A DNA stretch of 36,799 nt from Bacteroidota bacterium (GCA_020047715.1 JAIFNN010000239.1:1-36799); one strand, 5' to 3'; shown: positions 26,255 to 35,024, counted from the first letter of the stretch. The notes: generated by a model from the sequence alone, not told the origin. Numbers and translations: made by a program.

Positions 26255-26396
26255 TTTTTTTATCGGGGGATTTTAATCGTGTGGCGAAACAAATTGCCTT
26301 AATGTGAAGAATCGTAGCGTTTTCGCTTGCATGTCGGCAACGTTCCAACGATAATCATGTGATGTTTGCAAATCAAACCAATTGGGATTAGAGTTT

Positions 26397-26855
26397 ATGA
26401 ATGCGAATACAATTATTACGAGAGACTACGTTTCGGAGGACTATCCTCAGCTGATAAAACTTTGGAAAGAGACCGGAATTGGAAACCCGGAGCGCGGTGA
26501 CAATGAAAAAGTTATCAGAAACTGTCTCAAAATCGGAGGCAAACTTCTGGTTATGGTAGACACCGAGACAGGGATTCTCATGGGCTCTTCCTGGATGACC
26601 TTTGACGGGAGGCGGATGTTGCTTCATCATTTTGCCATTAAGCCGGAATACCAGGGGAAGAGGCTGGGCACACGACTCGGCAGGGAGTGTATTGAATTCC
26701 TCAAGAAAGCCGGTTACCAGGTCAAACTCGAAGTGCATAAAGAAAACCTTATTGCCAAGCGCCTATATAAAAAGCTAGGCTTTTTTGCTTTTACCAACTA
26801 CGACATATTTATGATCAGGGATATCCAGGGAAATGCATGGCCCGAAAATACCTGA
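26397..26855 (+). CDS. GNAT-family N-acetyltransferase
   Basis: A 152-residue GNAT-fold protein from the ATG at 26397; a TTG five codons earlier is less likely. The acetyl-CoA-binding motif A reads HHFAIKPEYQGKRLGTRLGRECIEFL (the QGKRLG loop holds the pyrophosphate), followed by VHKENLIAKRLYKKLGF, the motif B helix and strand. The substrate is unknown. It lies 39 nt before the GH9 gene on the same strand. The gap before it (26255-26396) shows no gene. Confidence 0.88.
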   Translation: MNANTIITRDYVSEDYPQLIKLWKETGIGNPERGDNEKVIRNCLKIGGKLLVMVDTETGILMGSSWMTFDGRRMLLHHFAIKPEYQGKRLGTRLGRECIEFLKKAGYQVKLEVHKENLIAKRLYKKLGFFAFTNYDIFMIRDIQGNAWPENT

Positions 26856-26894
26856 TCCAATATTAGAATTCGAACTGCAAAAACTACCAAACAA

Positions 26895-29567
26895 ATGAAA
26901 CAGCATGTAAAATCATTTCTGTTCATCCTGATATTCAGCATTGCCATGAATACTCAAGCTCAAACCGGAGCGATCAGGGTCAACCAGGTCGGATATTATC
27001 CCAACGCAAATAAAATTGCTCTTGTTGTATTCACCAAGGCCAGCACATTTGAAATTATCAATGTCGAGGATAACGTTGTCGAACTAAGTGGTGAGCTATC
27101 TTCTGAAATTTACTGGAGAGATGCCGGAGACAGTATCAAACGCTGCGATTTTTCGGCCCTTGTAAAACCAGGAACCTATAAGGTACGAATCCCTGGATTT
27201 GGCGAGTCTTTCCCTTTTGAAATATCCAATACCCTTCTGCGAAAGGCTGCCTATGCCTCCTTAAAGTCTTATTATTACCAGCGGAGCTCCTATGAGCTCA
27301 CGGCACCCTATGCCGGACTCTGGTCCAGAGCAGCCGGTCACCCCGACACTGCTTGCATATTGCATTCCTCAACAGGCAAAACCGGAAAGATTTCATCTCC
27401 CGGCGGATGGTACGACGCGGGCGATTATGGGAAATACGTAATAAATGCAGGGATATCCGTTGCCACCATGCTCTCCTTTTACGAAAATTTCAACACTTTC
27501 TTTGCCGACAGTTCCATCCTGATTCCGGAATCAGGAAATGGGAAAAACGATTTGTTGGACGAGGTGAAGTTTGAGCTTGATTGGCTCAAAACGATGCAAG
27601 ACAGCGACGGAGGCGTTTTCTTCAAGCTTACAACACTCAGTTTCTCCGGCATGGTCATGCCCGAAAAAGACAAGGCTGCCCGGTATGTTATAGGCAAGAC
27701 TACTGCCTCAGCCCTTGATTTTGCTGCTATGATGGCTATGGCCGGGCGTATTTATGCCGATTATGATGCCGATTACGCAGCAGACTGCATTACCCGTGCA
27801 GAAAGCGCATGGGAATGGGCAAAGCTTAATCCGGCTATCTATTTTAAGAACCCTGCCGATGTTTCCACAGGTGAGTATGGCGACGGCAATGTTTCAGACG
27901 AATTCATCTGGGCTGCAGCAGAATTGCTCATAACCACCGGGAAGGAAGAATACAAAACCTATCTTAGAGGGAAAAGCAGCTCGTTAAAATACCTTAATGC
28001 TCCCGGCTGGCCGTCGGTTCAGCCTTTGGCATCCCTCTCTCTGGCAACTCGCCCCAATAGCCTTGATGAATCCCTACTTACCACCATCAAAAATTCAATA
28101 ACAGCAACCGCCGACACATGGCTGAGTCAGATATCTGCCAATCCTGCCAGAATTCCCAACTTTGGATACAACTGGGGATCGAACAGCGCAATTGCCAACC
28201 AGGGTGTAGGGCTGTTGTATGCCTATATTCTGACAAACGATTCCAAATATATAAAAGGTGCTGCCGAATGTGCCGATTATTTGCTGGGGAAAAACGCGAC
28301 CGGTTTTTCCTTTGTTTCAGCCTACGGAAGCAAAACCCCAATGTTTTTCCACCACCGCCCTTCACACGATGATGGAATCCCTCAGCCCATTCCCGGCTTC
28401 GTTTCGGGAGGTCCGAATTCAGGAAAACAAGATGGTGAAAAATATCCTTTTAGCGATCCCGCAAAATGCTTTGTTGATGTAATGGGAAGCTATGCATCAA
28501 ATGAGGTTTGCATTAACTGGAACTCTCCAATGACCGCCTTATTTGCAGGCATCGACGCGGTAATGGGTGACGGGTCGGTTGTTGAATTCGAAATCCAGAC
28601 CAGTATGAACAACCCTCCCACTGTAACCATCAGCACACCTGGTTACGGTTCAAAAACTGGTTCAGATCAAACTCTTGCTGCTAAAATAACGACTTCAGAC
28701 CCCGATGGAATCGCCAAAGTTGAACTCTATATCAATTCCCGATTTTATGGATCACTTGCAAGCAGCCCCTTTGAGTGGAACTTGAATTCACTGCCTTTTG
28801 GCGCTTATAATTTAACCGCTTTGGCTATCGACAATAAAGGACTTGCCTACGATAAAACCAATCTTTTCTCCTATTACGCTGTAAATCAGGTCCCGGGAGT
28901 CGTTGAAGCTGAAGATTACTCCAATATGTCCGGTGTTTCCACCCAAACAACGAGTGATACAGGCGGAGGTTTAAACGTAAACGGAATTGCCACAACCGAT
29001 TGGATTGATCTTAGTCTAAATGTATTGGAGGCCGGAGATTACCGCATCGAATTCCGCGTTGCAAGCGCATCGGCCACAGGAAAGCTTGAGTTGCGCAAAG
29101 CCACCGGCTTTGTCCTTTCCGCTCAAAACATACCGAATACCGGTGGCGCTCAAACTTGGATTACCCTTTCCGACACAATAAATCTTGCTGCAGTTAAGCA
29201 AACACTTCGTATTTATGCCATAACCGGAGGATGGAATATTAACTGGATCAACTTTGTTCGTCTAAGCCCAACCTCATTGCAGGATCATTCTGCTTCAGAA
29301 AAAGCTTACGCCCTTTCCGTTGCTCCCAATCCAGTTACAAACAACTTCTCTTTGCTCTATCAGCTCGCAAAACCGGAGCCTGTTGAGTTTTTGCTATACG
29401 ATTGTAAAGGAACCCTTCTCGAACGACAAAAATCCGAAGATACTTCTTCGCACAACGGTCAATACAATTGGGTTATCAGCAATCGTCTTGCTCCGGGCAC
29501 TTATTATGTAAGCATGCAGCAAAATGGGATTAAGGTGGCAACAAGCAAGCTGATTAAAGCACTTTAA
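26895..29567 (+). CDS. T9SS-secreted multidomain GH9 endoglucanase
   Basis: An 890-residue secreted enzyme acting on beta-1,4-glucan. Order: signal peptide 1-23; N-terminal Ig-like domain about 24-110 (IRVNQVGYYPNANK); GH9 (alpha/alpha)6 barrel about 115-560; Ig-like domain about 572-660 (PPTVTISTPGYG, GIAKVELYINSRFYGS); CBM6-type binding module about 666-795 (GVVEAEDYSNMSG, DWIDLSLNVLEAGDYRIEF); T9SS type-A domain about 805-890 (VAPNPVTNNFSL, ISNRLAPGTYYVSM). Catalytic residues are all there: Asp174 and Asp177 in GGWYDAGDYGKY, the HHRPSHDDG substrate-binding block and proton donor Glu537 in YASNEVCINWNSP. Release or surface attachment by T9SS is inferred. Confidence 0.95.
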   Translation: MKQHVKSFLFILIFSIAMNTQAQTGAIRVNQVGYYPNANKIALVVFTKASTFEIINVEDNVVELSGELSSEIYWRDAGDSIKRCDFSALVKPGTYKVRIPGFGESFPFEISNTLLRKAAYASLKSYYYQRSSYELTAPYAGLWSRAAGHPDTACILHSSTGKTGKISSPGGWYDAGDYGKYVINAGISVATMLSFYENFNTFFADSSILIPESGNGKNDLLDEVKFELDWLKTMQDSDGGVFFKLTTLSFSGMVMPEKDKAARYVIGKTTASALDFAAMMAMAGRIYADYDADYAADCITRAESAWEWAKLNPAIYFKNPADVSTGEYGDGNVSDEFIWAAAELLITTGKEEYKTYLRGKSSSLKYLNAPGWPSVQPLASLSLATRPNSLDESLLTTIKNSITATADTWLSQISANPARIPNFGYNWGSNSAIANQGVGLLYAYILTNDSKYIKGAAECADYLLGKNATGFSFVSAYGSKTPMFFHHRPSHDDGIPQPIPGFVSGGPNSGKQDGEKYPFSDPAKCFVDVMGSYASNEVCINWNSPMTALFAGIDAVMGDGSVVEFEIQTSMNNPPTVTISTPGYGSKTGSDQTLAAKITTSDPDGIAKVELYINSRFYGSLASSPFEWNLNSLPFGAYNLTALAIDNKGLAYDKTNLFSYYAVNQVPGVVEAEDYSNMSGVSTQTTSDTGGGLNVNGIATTDWIDLSLNVLEAGDYRIEFRVASASATGKLELRKATGFVLSAQNIPNTGGAQTWITLSDTINLAAVKQTLRIYAITGGWNINWINFVRLSPTSLQDHSASEKAYALSVAPNPVTNNFSLLYQLAKPEPVEFLLYDCKGTLLERQKSEDTSSHNGQYNWVISNRLAPGTYYVSMQQNGIKVATSKLIKAL

Positions 29568-29615
29568 TGATAATAAACTGACGTGGCAATTATGTACACA
29601 AAAAAATGATCCACT

Positions 29616-30251
29616 ATGTTGAAACCCTTGTTCTCATTCCTGTTTTTATTCTGCCTCTCCCAAGTATACTCCCAAAAACTCATAAGTGAGGAAATCTGGA
29701 ATAAATGGGATCCAGACATTCTTGCCAGAGCCAACACTGCCCTGAATGTTGACTATATGTCGGGGGAGGAAAAACTTGTGGTTTTGCTTACCAATCTTGC
29801 GCGAACCGATGGGCTGCTGTTTTCCGAAACTTTTCTAAACGCTTATCTCGAAGGAATCGAAACCAACAAGTACAGCAAATCCCTATACAAAGACCTGAAA
29901 TCCGTTAGAAACCTTCCATTGCTGTACCCTGAAAAAGATCTTTTCGAAGCAGCGTTGGGACATGCTGAAAAATCAGGCAAATCAGGACATGTAGGACATG
30001 AGGGTTTTGACGCAAGGTTTAAACCCTTAATGAAAAAATACAATAATGTAGCCGAAAATTGCGCCTACGGTTATGAAAAAGCAATTGATATAACCATCCA
30101 ACTCCTTATCGATGAAGACGTTCCTTCTCTGGGTCACCGGCTGAACATGTTGAATCCCGAATATAATTCAATCGGTGTATCAATCCAGCCACACAAGGAA
30201 TATCAGTTTAACTGCGTGATGGATTTTGGGAGAATAGCCACGGAAAGATGA
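29616..30251 (+). CDS. Exported CAP-domain (SCP/PR1) protein
   Basis: A 211-residue protein with signal peptide MLKPLFSFLFLFCLSQVYSQ. The CAP fold shows FEAALGHAEKSGKSGHVGHEGF with two of the cavity His residues, then VAENCAYGYEKAIDITIQLL, GHRLNMLNPEYNSIGVSI and FNCVMDFG. In the family these are secreted proteins with varied roles, from lipid binding to inhibition of other proteins; no specific role can be given. The gene follows the GH9 gene after 48 nt on the same strand but need not be functionally linked. Confidence 0.87.
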   Translation: MLKPLFSFLFLFCLSQVYSQKLISEEIWNKWDPDILARANTALNVDYMSGEEKLVVLLTNLARTDGLLFSETFLNAYLEGIETNKYSKSLYKDLKSVRNLPLLYPEKDLFEAALGHAEKSGKSGHVGHEGFDARFKPLMKKYNNVAENCAYGYEKAIDITIQLLIDEDVPSLGHRLNMLNPEYNSIGVSIQPHKEYQFNCVMDFGRIATER

Positions 30252-30355
30252 TTTGTTCAGGGCTTGAAACAGCATAATTCTTCGGTACATGAGTACTGAT
30301 TCCTTAAATATATCAAGCTTTTTTATAGCTTTACATCTACATAAAAATCATTTCT

Positions 30356-31783
30356 ATGAGACTTGAACGTTCACATACAAAGGTAATTGCCACCCTCGGC
30401 CCTGCCTCACAGGATAAAGAGGTACTGCGCCAGATGTACGAAGAGGGCATTGATGTATGCCGCCTGAACTTTTCGCACGGTTCGCATGAAGACCACCTGA
30501 AGAACATACTTACAATTCGCGAGCTAAATGCTGAGATGGACGTTAACGTGGCTATTTTGGCCGATCTCCAGGGACCCAAACTCAGAATCGGGGTTGTTCA
30601 AAACAACGGGGTGGAACTTGTAAACGGAAGTGAGTTTAAACTGGTTTCGGAGAAATGCGAAGGAACTGCCGAAAAAGCTTACATGAGCTATGAGAAATTG
30701 CCAAAAGATGTTAAGATAGGTGAGATCATTCTTATCGACGATGGTAAAATAAAACTCGAGGTAACCGACACCAATCTGATAGATACAGTTACAACAAAAG
30801 TCATTTATGGAGGAATCCTGTCCTCAAAAAAAGGGGTAAACCTGCCCAACACCAAAGTCTCGCTTCCAAGTCTTACCGAGAAGGACATCGAAGACGCTCT
30901 GTTTGCGCTTGAGCACAATGTCGATTGGATTGCCTTGTCGTTTGTGCGTTCGGTGAACGACATCATCGATCTGAAAAAACTTATTAAACAAAGCCGTAAA
31001 GCCACCCGTATCGTTGCGAAAATCGAAAAGCCCGAAGCAATTGATGAGATTGACCAGATTATCGATATGACGGATGCCATCATGGTTGCCAGGGGCGATT
31101 TGGGCGTTGAGGTGGCGTTCGACAGGGTTCCCATGCTTCAAAAGCAAATCGTTGAAAAATGCATCATGCAGTCGAAACCTGTAATCATTGCCACCCAGAT
31201 GATGGAGAGCATGATCACCAATTTCCGCCCTACCCGTGCTGAAGCCACCGATGTGGCCAATGCTGTTTTAGATGGAGCGGATACATTGATGCTCAGCGGG
31301 GAAACCTCTACCGGAAAGTTCCCGGTGGGAGTTATTCAATCGATGCAGAAGATTATCGACTGGACAGAAGACAACGGGTTCAAATATTTCAGGAATCATC
31401 CCCCAAAAGATTTCTCCCTTACTTTCATGCCCGATTCGATCTGCTATAATGCCTGCATCATGGCAGAGCAAACTCAGGCCAAAGCCATACTAACCTTTAC
31501 GCATTCGGGCTATACGGCCTTCAGGATATCTTCATACCGGCCAAAAGCCAACATATTTGCCTTTACGGTAAACAAAAGTCTCCTCCCTGTACTTAGCCTT
31601 GTATGGGGTGTGAGGGCCTTCAAGTCGGAAGAGCACCAAACCATGGAGTCATATATCAACTCTTCTATTCAGTTCCTGCTTGCCAAAAAACTTATCAAGC
31701 ACGGGGATGTGATCGTAAGCGTGGGAAGTATGCCCCTTCTGGAAAAAGGGAAGACCAATATGCTGAAGCTGAATTATATTTAA
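30356..31783 (+). CDS. pyk: Pyruvate kinase
   Basis: A 475-residue cytosolic glycolytic enzyme that makes pyruvate and ATP from phosphoenolpyruvate and ADP. Conserved blocks are TKVIATLGPAS, CRLNFSHGSHEDH (Arg36, Asn38), ADLQGPKLRIG, the signature AKIEKPEAID (Lys222, Glu224), MVARGDLGVEV (Asp248), ATQMMESM and the domain-C region to the end. The length is that of a standard bacterial PK without extra domains. The start ATG at 30356 is followed by RLERSHTKVIATLGPAS, as in related proteins. The HD-domain gene follows after 18 nt on the same strand. Confidence 0.97.
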   Translation: MRLERSHTKVIATLGPASQDKEVLRQMYEEGIDVCRLNFSHGSHEDHLKNILTIRELNAEMDVNVAILADLQGPKLRIGVVQNNGVELVNGSEFKLVSEKCEGTAEKAYMSYEKLPKDVKIGEIILIDDGKIKLEVTDTNLIDTVTTKVIYGGILSSKKGVNLPNTKVSLPSLTEKDIEDALFALEHNVDWIALSFVRSVNDIIDLKKLIKQSRKATRIVAKIEKPEAIDEIDQIIDMTDAIMVARGDLGVEVAFDRVPMLQKQIVEKCIMQSKPVIIATQMMESMITNFRPTRAEATDVANAVLDGADTLMLSGETSTGKFPVGVIQSMQKIIDWTEDNGFKYFRNHPPKDFSLTFMPDSICYNACIMAEQTQAKAILTFTHSGYTAFRISSYRPKANIFAFTVNKSLLPVLSLVWGVRAFKSEEHQTMESYINSSIQFLLAKKLIKHGDVIVSVGSMPLLEKGKTNMLKLNYI

Positions 31784-31801
31784 GGGAAAGGCCAGGGAGA
31801 G

Positions 31802-32689
31802 TTGGATACTACAAAAACAGAGGATTTCAAGCAATTACTCAAAGAAGTTGAAGAAATATGGCTTTTTAAGCTCTACAGCCATGTAAGGGATACTTTTGCG
31901 TCCGAGCCATTGCCCTCGCACAACGAGGAGCATCATTTGCGGGTATGGAATTACGCCCGTGAATTGATGTCTGAACTTTCTTCCCGTGGGGTAACTATGG
32001 ATCGGCAATCTCTCGAAAATCTAATAATCGCAGTTTTTTTCCACGATACAGGCATGAGCCTCAACAGAGCTTCCGACCATGGCAGGGAAAGCCGTAAGCT
32101 TTGCGAAGAATGGATGGTTGCGAATCAAATCCCCCGGAATGAAAACACGGAAAAAGTATTGAATGTAATTGAGCATCATGACGACAAATCGTACCTGTTC
32201 TCCAGCGGGTTGACCACCGACAACAGAATAAATCTGCTCTCGGTTCTTAATGTCTGCGACGATCTGGATGCATTCAGTTATTGTGGGATCTACCGTTACA
32301 GCGAAATATACCTGCTACGCGGCACAAGTATTGAAGAACTTGGGCAACAGGTAATTTCCAATGCCAGCAAAAGGTTCGGGAATTTTATGGCAAACTGCAT
32401 GTTGCTTCCCGGGATGATAAAAATGCATGCCAGCCGCTACGATGTGTTGGAGAATTTTTTCCGTCAATACAATGCCCAATTGCGCAAGGATCCGACCGGT
32501 AGAAGCATTGACCACGGACCAGTGAATATTGTAAAGATATTCTATCGACAGATTCTCGGGGGAGTTAATTCTGTTGAAAACCTCTGCTCCTCCGCAATAA
32601 GTGAACATCAGGGGATGTATGAAAAAAGCTTTTTTGAGAATCTCCGGAAAGAATGGTGCAAGCCTTCCCCAACGCTACCATTGATCTGA
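31802..32689 (+). CDS. HD-domain metal-dependent phosphohydrolase-like protein
   Basis: A 295-residue cytosolic protein. HD-family metal ligands are visible in order: His44/His45 in NEEHHLRVWNYA, His81-Asp82 in FFHDTGMS, His125/His126-Asp127 in IEHHDDKS, and Asp153/Asp154 in VCDDLDAF. The reaction is probably hydrolysis of a nucleotide or cyclic nucleotide; the substrate is unknown. The C-terminal half (160-295) is helical and not recognised. The start is TTG at 31802: no in-frame ATG or GTG lies between the pyk stop and this codon, and a purine-rich CAGGGAGAG sits directly before it. It is probably co-transcribed with pyk, 18 nt upstream. Confidence 0.82.
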   Translation: MDTTKTEDFKQLLKEVEEIWLFKLYSHVRDTFASEPLPSHNEEHHLRVWNYARELMSELSSRGVTMDRQSLENLIIAVFFHDTGMSLNRASDHGRESRKLCEEWMVANQIPRNENTEKVLNVIEHHDDKSYLFSSGLTTDNRINLLSVLNVCDDLDAFSYCGIYRYSEIYLLRGTSIEELGQQVISNASKRFGNFMANCMLLPGMIKMHASRYDVLENFFRQYNAQLRKDPTGRSIDHGPVNIVKIFYRQILGGVNSVENLCSSAISEHQGMYEKSFFENLRKEWCKPSPTLPLI

Positions 32690-32690
32690 G

Positions 32691-33302
32691 CTATTTCACT
32701 TGAAAGTCCATCAGCTTTGTCTCTTCCATATAAGCCGTAAGCCGGTCGCCAACTTTTACAGGCCCCACCCCTGCCGGAGTTCCTGTATAAATAAGATCAC
32801 CGGTTTTCAGGGTAATGAATTGTGAAACGTAGGAGATAATATGCTCGAATGAGAAAATCATTTCAGAGGTGTTACCGGTCTGAACGCGCTCCCCGTTAAT
32901 ATCGAGATGGAAGTTCAAATTATGTATATCGGCAAAGTTCGTGAGCGGTAAGAATTTGCTCACCGGAGCCGAATAATCGAAACCTTTGGCAATTTCCCAG
33001 GGCAGTCCGCCTTTCTTGCATTCGGCCTGCAAATCCCGGGCAGTAAAATCGATTCCAAGTCCTATTTGGGAAAAATAGCGGGAGGCATATCTTTTTTCAA
33101 TCGATCGGCCTAAGCGGTCGATTTTTATTACTACCTCGAGTTCGTGGTGAATGTCGCTCGAGAAATCGGGATAATAAAATGGCCTGTTCCTGATCACCAG
33201 GGCTGAATCAGGTTTCATGAAAAATACCGGTTTCGCGGGAACCGGGTTATTCAGCTCTTTTGCGTGCTCGTGATAATTGCGACCGATGCAAATTATTTTC
33301 AT
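32691..33302 (-). CDS. Fumarylacetoacetate hydrolase (FAH) family protein
   Basis: A 203-residue enzyme of the small FAH fold (acylpyruvase/YcgM type). Metal ligands are Glu54, Glu56 and Asp85 in IHHELEVVI and GLGIDFTARD, with Lys106 in EIAKGFDYS and the ending segment GDLIYTGTPAGVGPVKVGD. Such enzymes cleave or decarboxylate beta-keto acids such as acylpyruvates and oxaloacetate. The start IICIGRNYHEHAKELN is standard. Only one base separates its stop codon from the stop of the convergent HD gene. It lies downstream of the exonuclease gene after 21 nt and may share its transcript. Confidence 0.92.
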   Translation of the reverse strand: MKIICIGRNYHEHAKELNNPVPAKPVFFMKPDSALVIRNRPFYYPDFSSDIHHELEVVIKIDRLGRSIEKRYASRYFSQIGLGIDFTARDLQAECKKGGLPWEIAKGFDYSAPVSKFLPLTNFADIHNLNFHLDINGERVQTGNTSEMIFSFEHIISYVSQFITLKTGDLIYTGTPAGVGPVKVGDRLTAYMEETKLMDFQVK

Positions 33303-33323
33303 ATCCTTTGTTTTTGATGCGTT

Positions 33324-34091
33324 TTACTTACCGAAAGTTCGCAGCTTAATGTTTGTGATCACCTTTTTGGTGTGCAGCGGAAAATCCCCGTTCATAAGCC
33401 ATCCGAAATAACCCGGATCTTTGGCGAGCACTTCCTCAACCGATTGTCCCTTATACTTCCCGAAGTTAAACACTTCGACTTTCTTGTCATTATAAATGAT
33501 CCTTCCGGCAAAATCAACATTTTTATTGTGCGAAGAAAACTCAGCCAGAGCAGCCATATCATTTTGCAGTGTGGGATAACGGTCGAGCTGAGCCTTGAGT
33601 ATCTCATAGGTAGCTTTTGTATCGGCTTCGGCGCTATGAGCGTTTTCCAAATCCCTGTCGCAATAGAATTTATAAGCAGCGCCAAGAGTACGTTGTTCCA
33701 TTTTATGGAAAATGACCTGAACATCGATGAATTTGCGCTTGGTCATATCGATATCCACATCGGCACGCAAAAATTCTTCAGCAAGAAGGGGTATATCAAA
33801 CTTGTTGGAGTTATAACCTGCAAGATCACAACCTTCGATATCACGGGCCAGACTTTTGGCTATGGAAAGAAAAGTTGGAGCATCCTTAACATCATCATCG
33901 GTAATACCGTGAATGGCCGTCGTTTCGGGAGGTATGGGGATGGTTGGGTTAATCTTCATGGTCTTGCTGCTCTCGTTCCCATTCGGCTCGATTTTCAGGT
34001 AAGACAACTCAACGATTCGGTCGGTAGCAATATTGATTCCGGTGGTTTCGAGGTCAAAAAATACAATGGGATTCTTCAGATTAAGCTGCAT
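33324..34091 (-). CDS. DEDDh 3'-5' exonuclease (DNA polymerase III epsilon-like)
   Basis: A 255-residue nuclease that removes nucleotides from 3' ends. The catalytic residues of the DEDDh group are Asp13 and Glu15 in FFDLETTG, Asp99 in YNSNKFDIPLL, and His152 and Asp157 in HSAEADTKA. A C-terminal part (about 195-245) reads VFNFGKYKGQSVEEVLAKDPGYFGWLM, the ExoX-like tail found in stand-alone exonucleases. The frame also extends upstream to 34163 but that part is the hairpin repeat, so the start is the ATG at 34091. The hairpin then sits 23 nt before the start codon, in the leader. Confidence 0.92.
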   Translation of the reverse strand: MQLNLKNPIVFFDLETTGINIATDRIVELSYLKIEPNGNESSKTMKINPTIPIPPETTAIHGITDDDVKDAPTFLSIAKSLARDIEGCDLAGYNSNKFDIPLLAEEFLRADVDIDMTKRKFIDVQVIFHKMEQRTLGAAYKFYCDRDLENAHSAEADTKATYEILKAQLDRYPTLQNDMAALAEFSSHNKNVDFAGRIIYNDKKVEVFNFGKYKGQSVEEVLAKDPGYFGWLMNGDFPLHTKKVITNIKLRTFGK

Positions 34092-34113
34092 AATGCTTTT
34101 TTTAAAATTGAAG

Positions 34114-34157
34114 CACGCAAAGCCACGTTTTGGATTTAGAAAACGCGGCTTTGCGTG
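34114..34157. repeat. 18-bp-arm hairpin repeat, copy 1
   Basis: CACGCAAAGCCACGTTTT (34114-34131) pairs with AAAACGCGGCTTTGCGTG (34140-34157), one mismatch, around GGATTTAG. A partial second copy in the same orientation lies at 35149-35183. The outer CGCAAAG core resembles the array at 13.1 kb. It lies in the leader of the exonuclease gene, so it could act on that mRNA, or be an REP-like element. Confidence 0.85.
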
Positions 34158-34319
34158 AAACAAAAGATTAACTATTTATTGCTTGAGTATTACCTCATTT
34201 TTTAAAGCACAAATATAGTAATTCCACCTATTCAAATACCTACATTTATACAAGCATTATGTTTGAATTAGTTTCTAACCAAAGTTAGAATAGATTTCAT
34301 CAACGAGTTAAACTGTATA
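34158..34319. other. AT-rich spacer before the toxin gene
   Basis: No gene or repeat was recognised. The stretch is strongly AT-rich, and it contains the 3' flank of the toxin gene and the likely promoter of the exonuclease transcript. Confidence 0.4.
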
Positions 34320-34691
34320 TTATATTTCGAGAACAAAAAGTTTCAAATTTGGAACCTTGCTGAAATCTGAGTCAAAGGTTAAGAGGGGAAAATCGAGATA
34401 TAAAGCCGTTGCTGCTATAATGGCGTCCGGTAGCTTAATAGCAACGGTTTGCAGCAATTCTTTGGCAATGATTTTTATACCGGAATTTAAATCTGCAATG
34501 AAACAATTATCAATCAAAAAATTAATTTCACTTTTTTCTGTTTCAGTTAAACCTTTCTTACCAAATAGTTCCAATTCTGAAATCGCAGAAATCCATACTT
34601 GTTTATTATTAAGGAACTCCGCCGCTTTTTCTGAACCATTGAGCAGATAAATTAGTGGATTGGTATCGGAGACTATGCTAATCCCATTCAT
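34320..34691 (-). CDS. PIN-domain toxin (VapC-like)
   Basis: A 123-residue PIN-fold ribonuclease. The acidic metal-binding residues are in family positions: Asp9 in SIVSDTNPLIY, Glu39 in AISELELFG, Asp89 in KLPDAIIAATA and Asp107 in TFDSDF. VapC-type toxins cleave tRNA or other RNA when the antitoxin is lost. The start ATG at 34691 has an AAAGGA-like sequence upstream; an extension to 34715 adds eight residues encoded within the antitoxin gene and is unlikely. It overlaps the 54-codon antitoxin gene by 14 nt, so the two are co-translated. Confidence 0.87.
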   Translation of the reverse strand: MNGISIVSDTNPLIYLLNGSEKAAEFLNNKQVWISAISELELFGKKGLTETEKSEINFLIDNCFIADLNSGIKIIAKELLQTVAIKLPDAIIAATALYLDFPLLTFDSDFSKVPNLKLFVLEI

Positions 34692-34842
34692 TTCGTATCC
34701 TTTTTTGGAATTCAAGAGGGTCTTCGTCCCACCTCACTTTTCCGAGATGTTTTTTTGCGTCGAAACACTTTACAGGCTTAACTTTATTTAATGCAACTGC
34801 CAAAGTTTTTGCTGAGCGGAATTTTTTTAAAATTGTTGTCAT
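34678..34842 (-). CDS. Small antitoxin partner of the PIN toxin
   Basis: A 54-residue frame, ATG at 34842 to TAG at 34678, starting MTTILKKFRSAKTLAVALNK and ending WDEDPLEFQKRIRNEWD. The pattern KHLGKVRWDEDPLE-QK--RNEW is familiar from small Bacteroidota antitoxins encoded directly before PIN toxins. Its C-terminal part is the likely toxin-binding tail; a DNA-binding fold cannot be recognised with certainty. Its 3' end overlaps the toxin start by 14 nt, the classical arrangement in type II modules with autoregulation by the complex (inferred). No operator was identified. Confidence 0.78.
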   Translation of the reverse strand: MTTILKKFRSAKTLAVALNKVKPVKCFDAKKHLGKVRWDEDPLEFQKRIRNEWD

Positions 34843-34916
34843 TATTATCAATAGTTAAGGCAATCAAAGATAATTAATTTCGCTGATTATTAAAACGGCA
34901 ACGAATTAGTATCGAG

Positions 34917-35024
34917 TCACATTGCTGTTAAAGCAGTATACGCTCCATTACCATAGGTTACTGGATAAAGACTTGGAGCCGATCCACCATATAGCCTTGT
35001 AACCAATTTAGCCGAAAGTAACAT
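34917..35024 (-). other. 35-codon orphan reading frame between 11-bp direct repeats
   Basis: ATG at 35024 to TGA at 34917 encodes 35 residues including LVTRLYGGSAPSLYP and YGNGAYTALTAM. ACATTGCTGTT occurs at 35021-35031 and 34919-34929, so the frame begins in one copy and ends in the other. Such a peptide might be a remnant of a larger gene, a dispersed repeat, or a real small protein. No other feature was found in the 34843-35218 gap apart from the hairpin repeat copy at 35149. Confidence 0.3.

Noticed and set aside
33372-34139. Plus-strand frame of 255 codons opposite the exonuclease
   Set aside because: Mirror of the exonuclease coding sequence running into the hairpin; no recognisable protein features.
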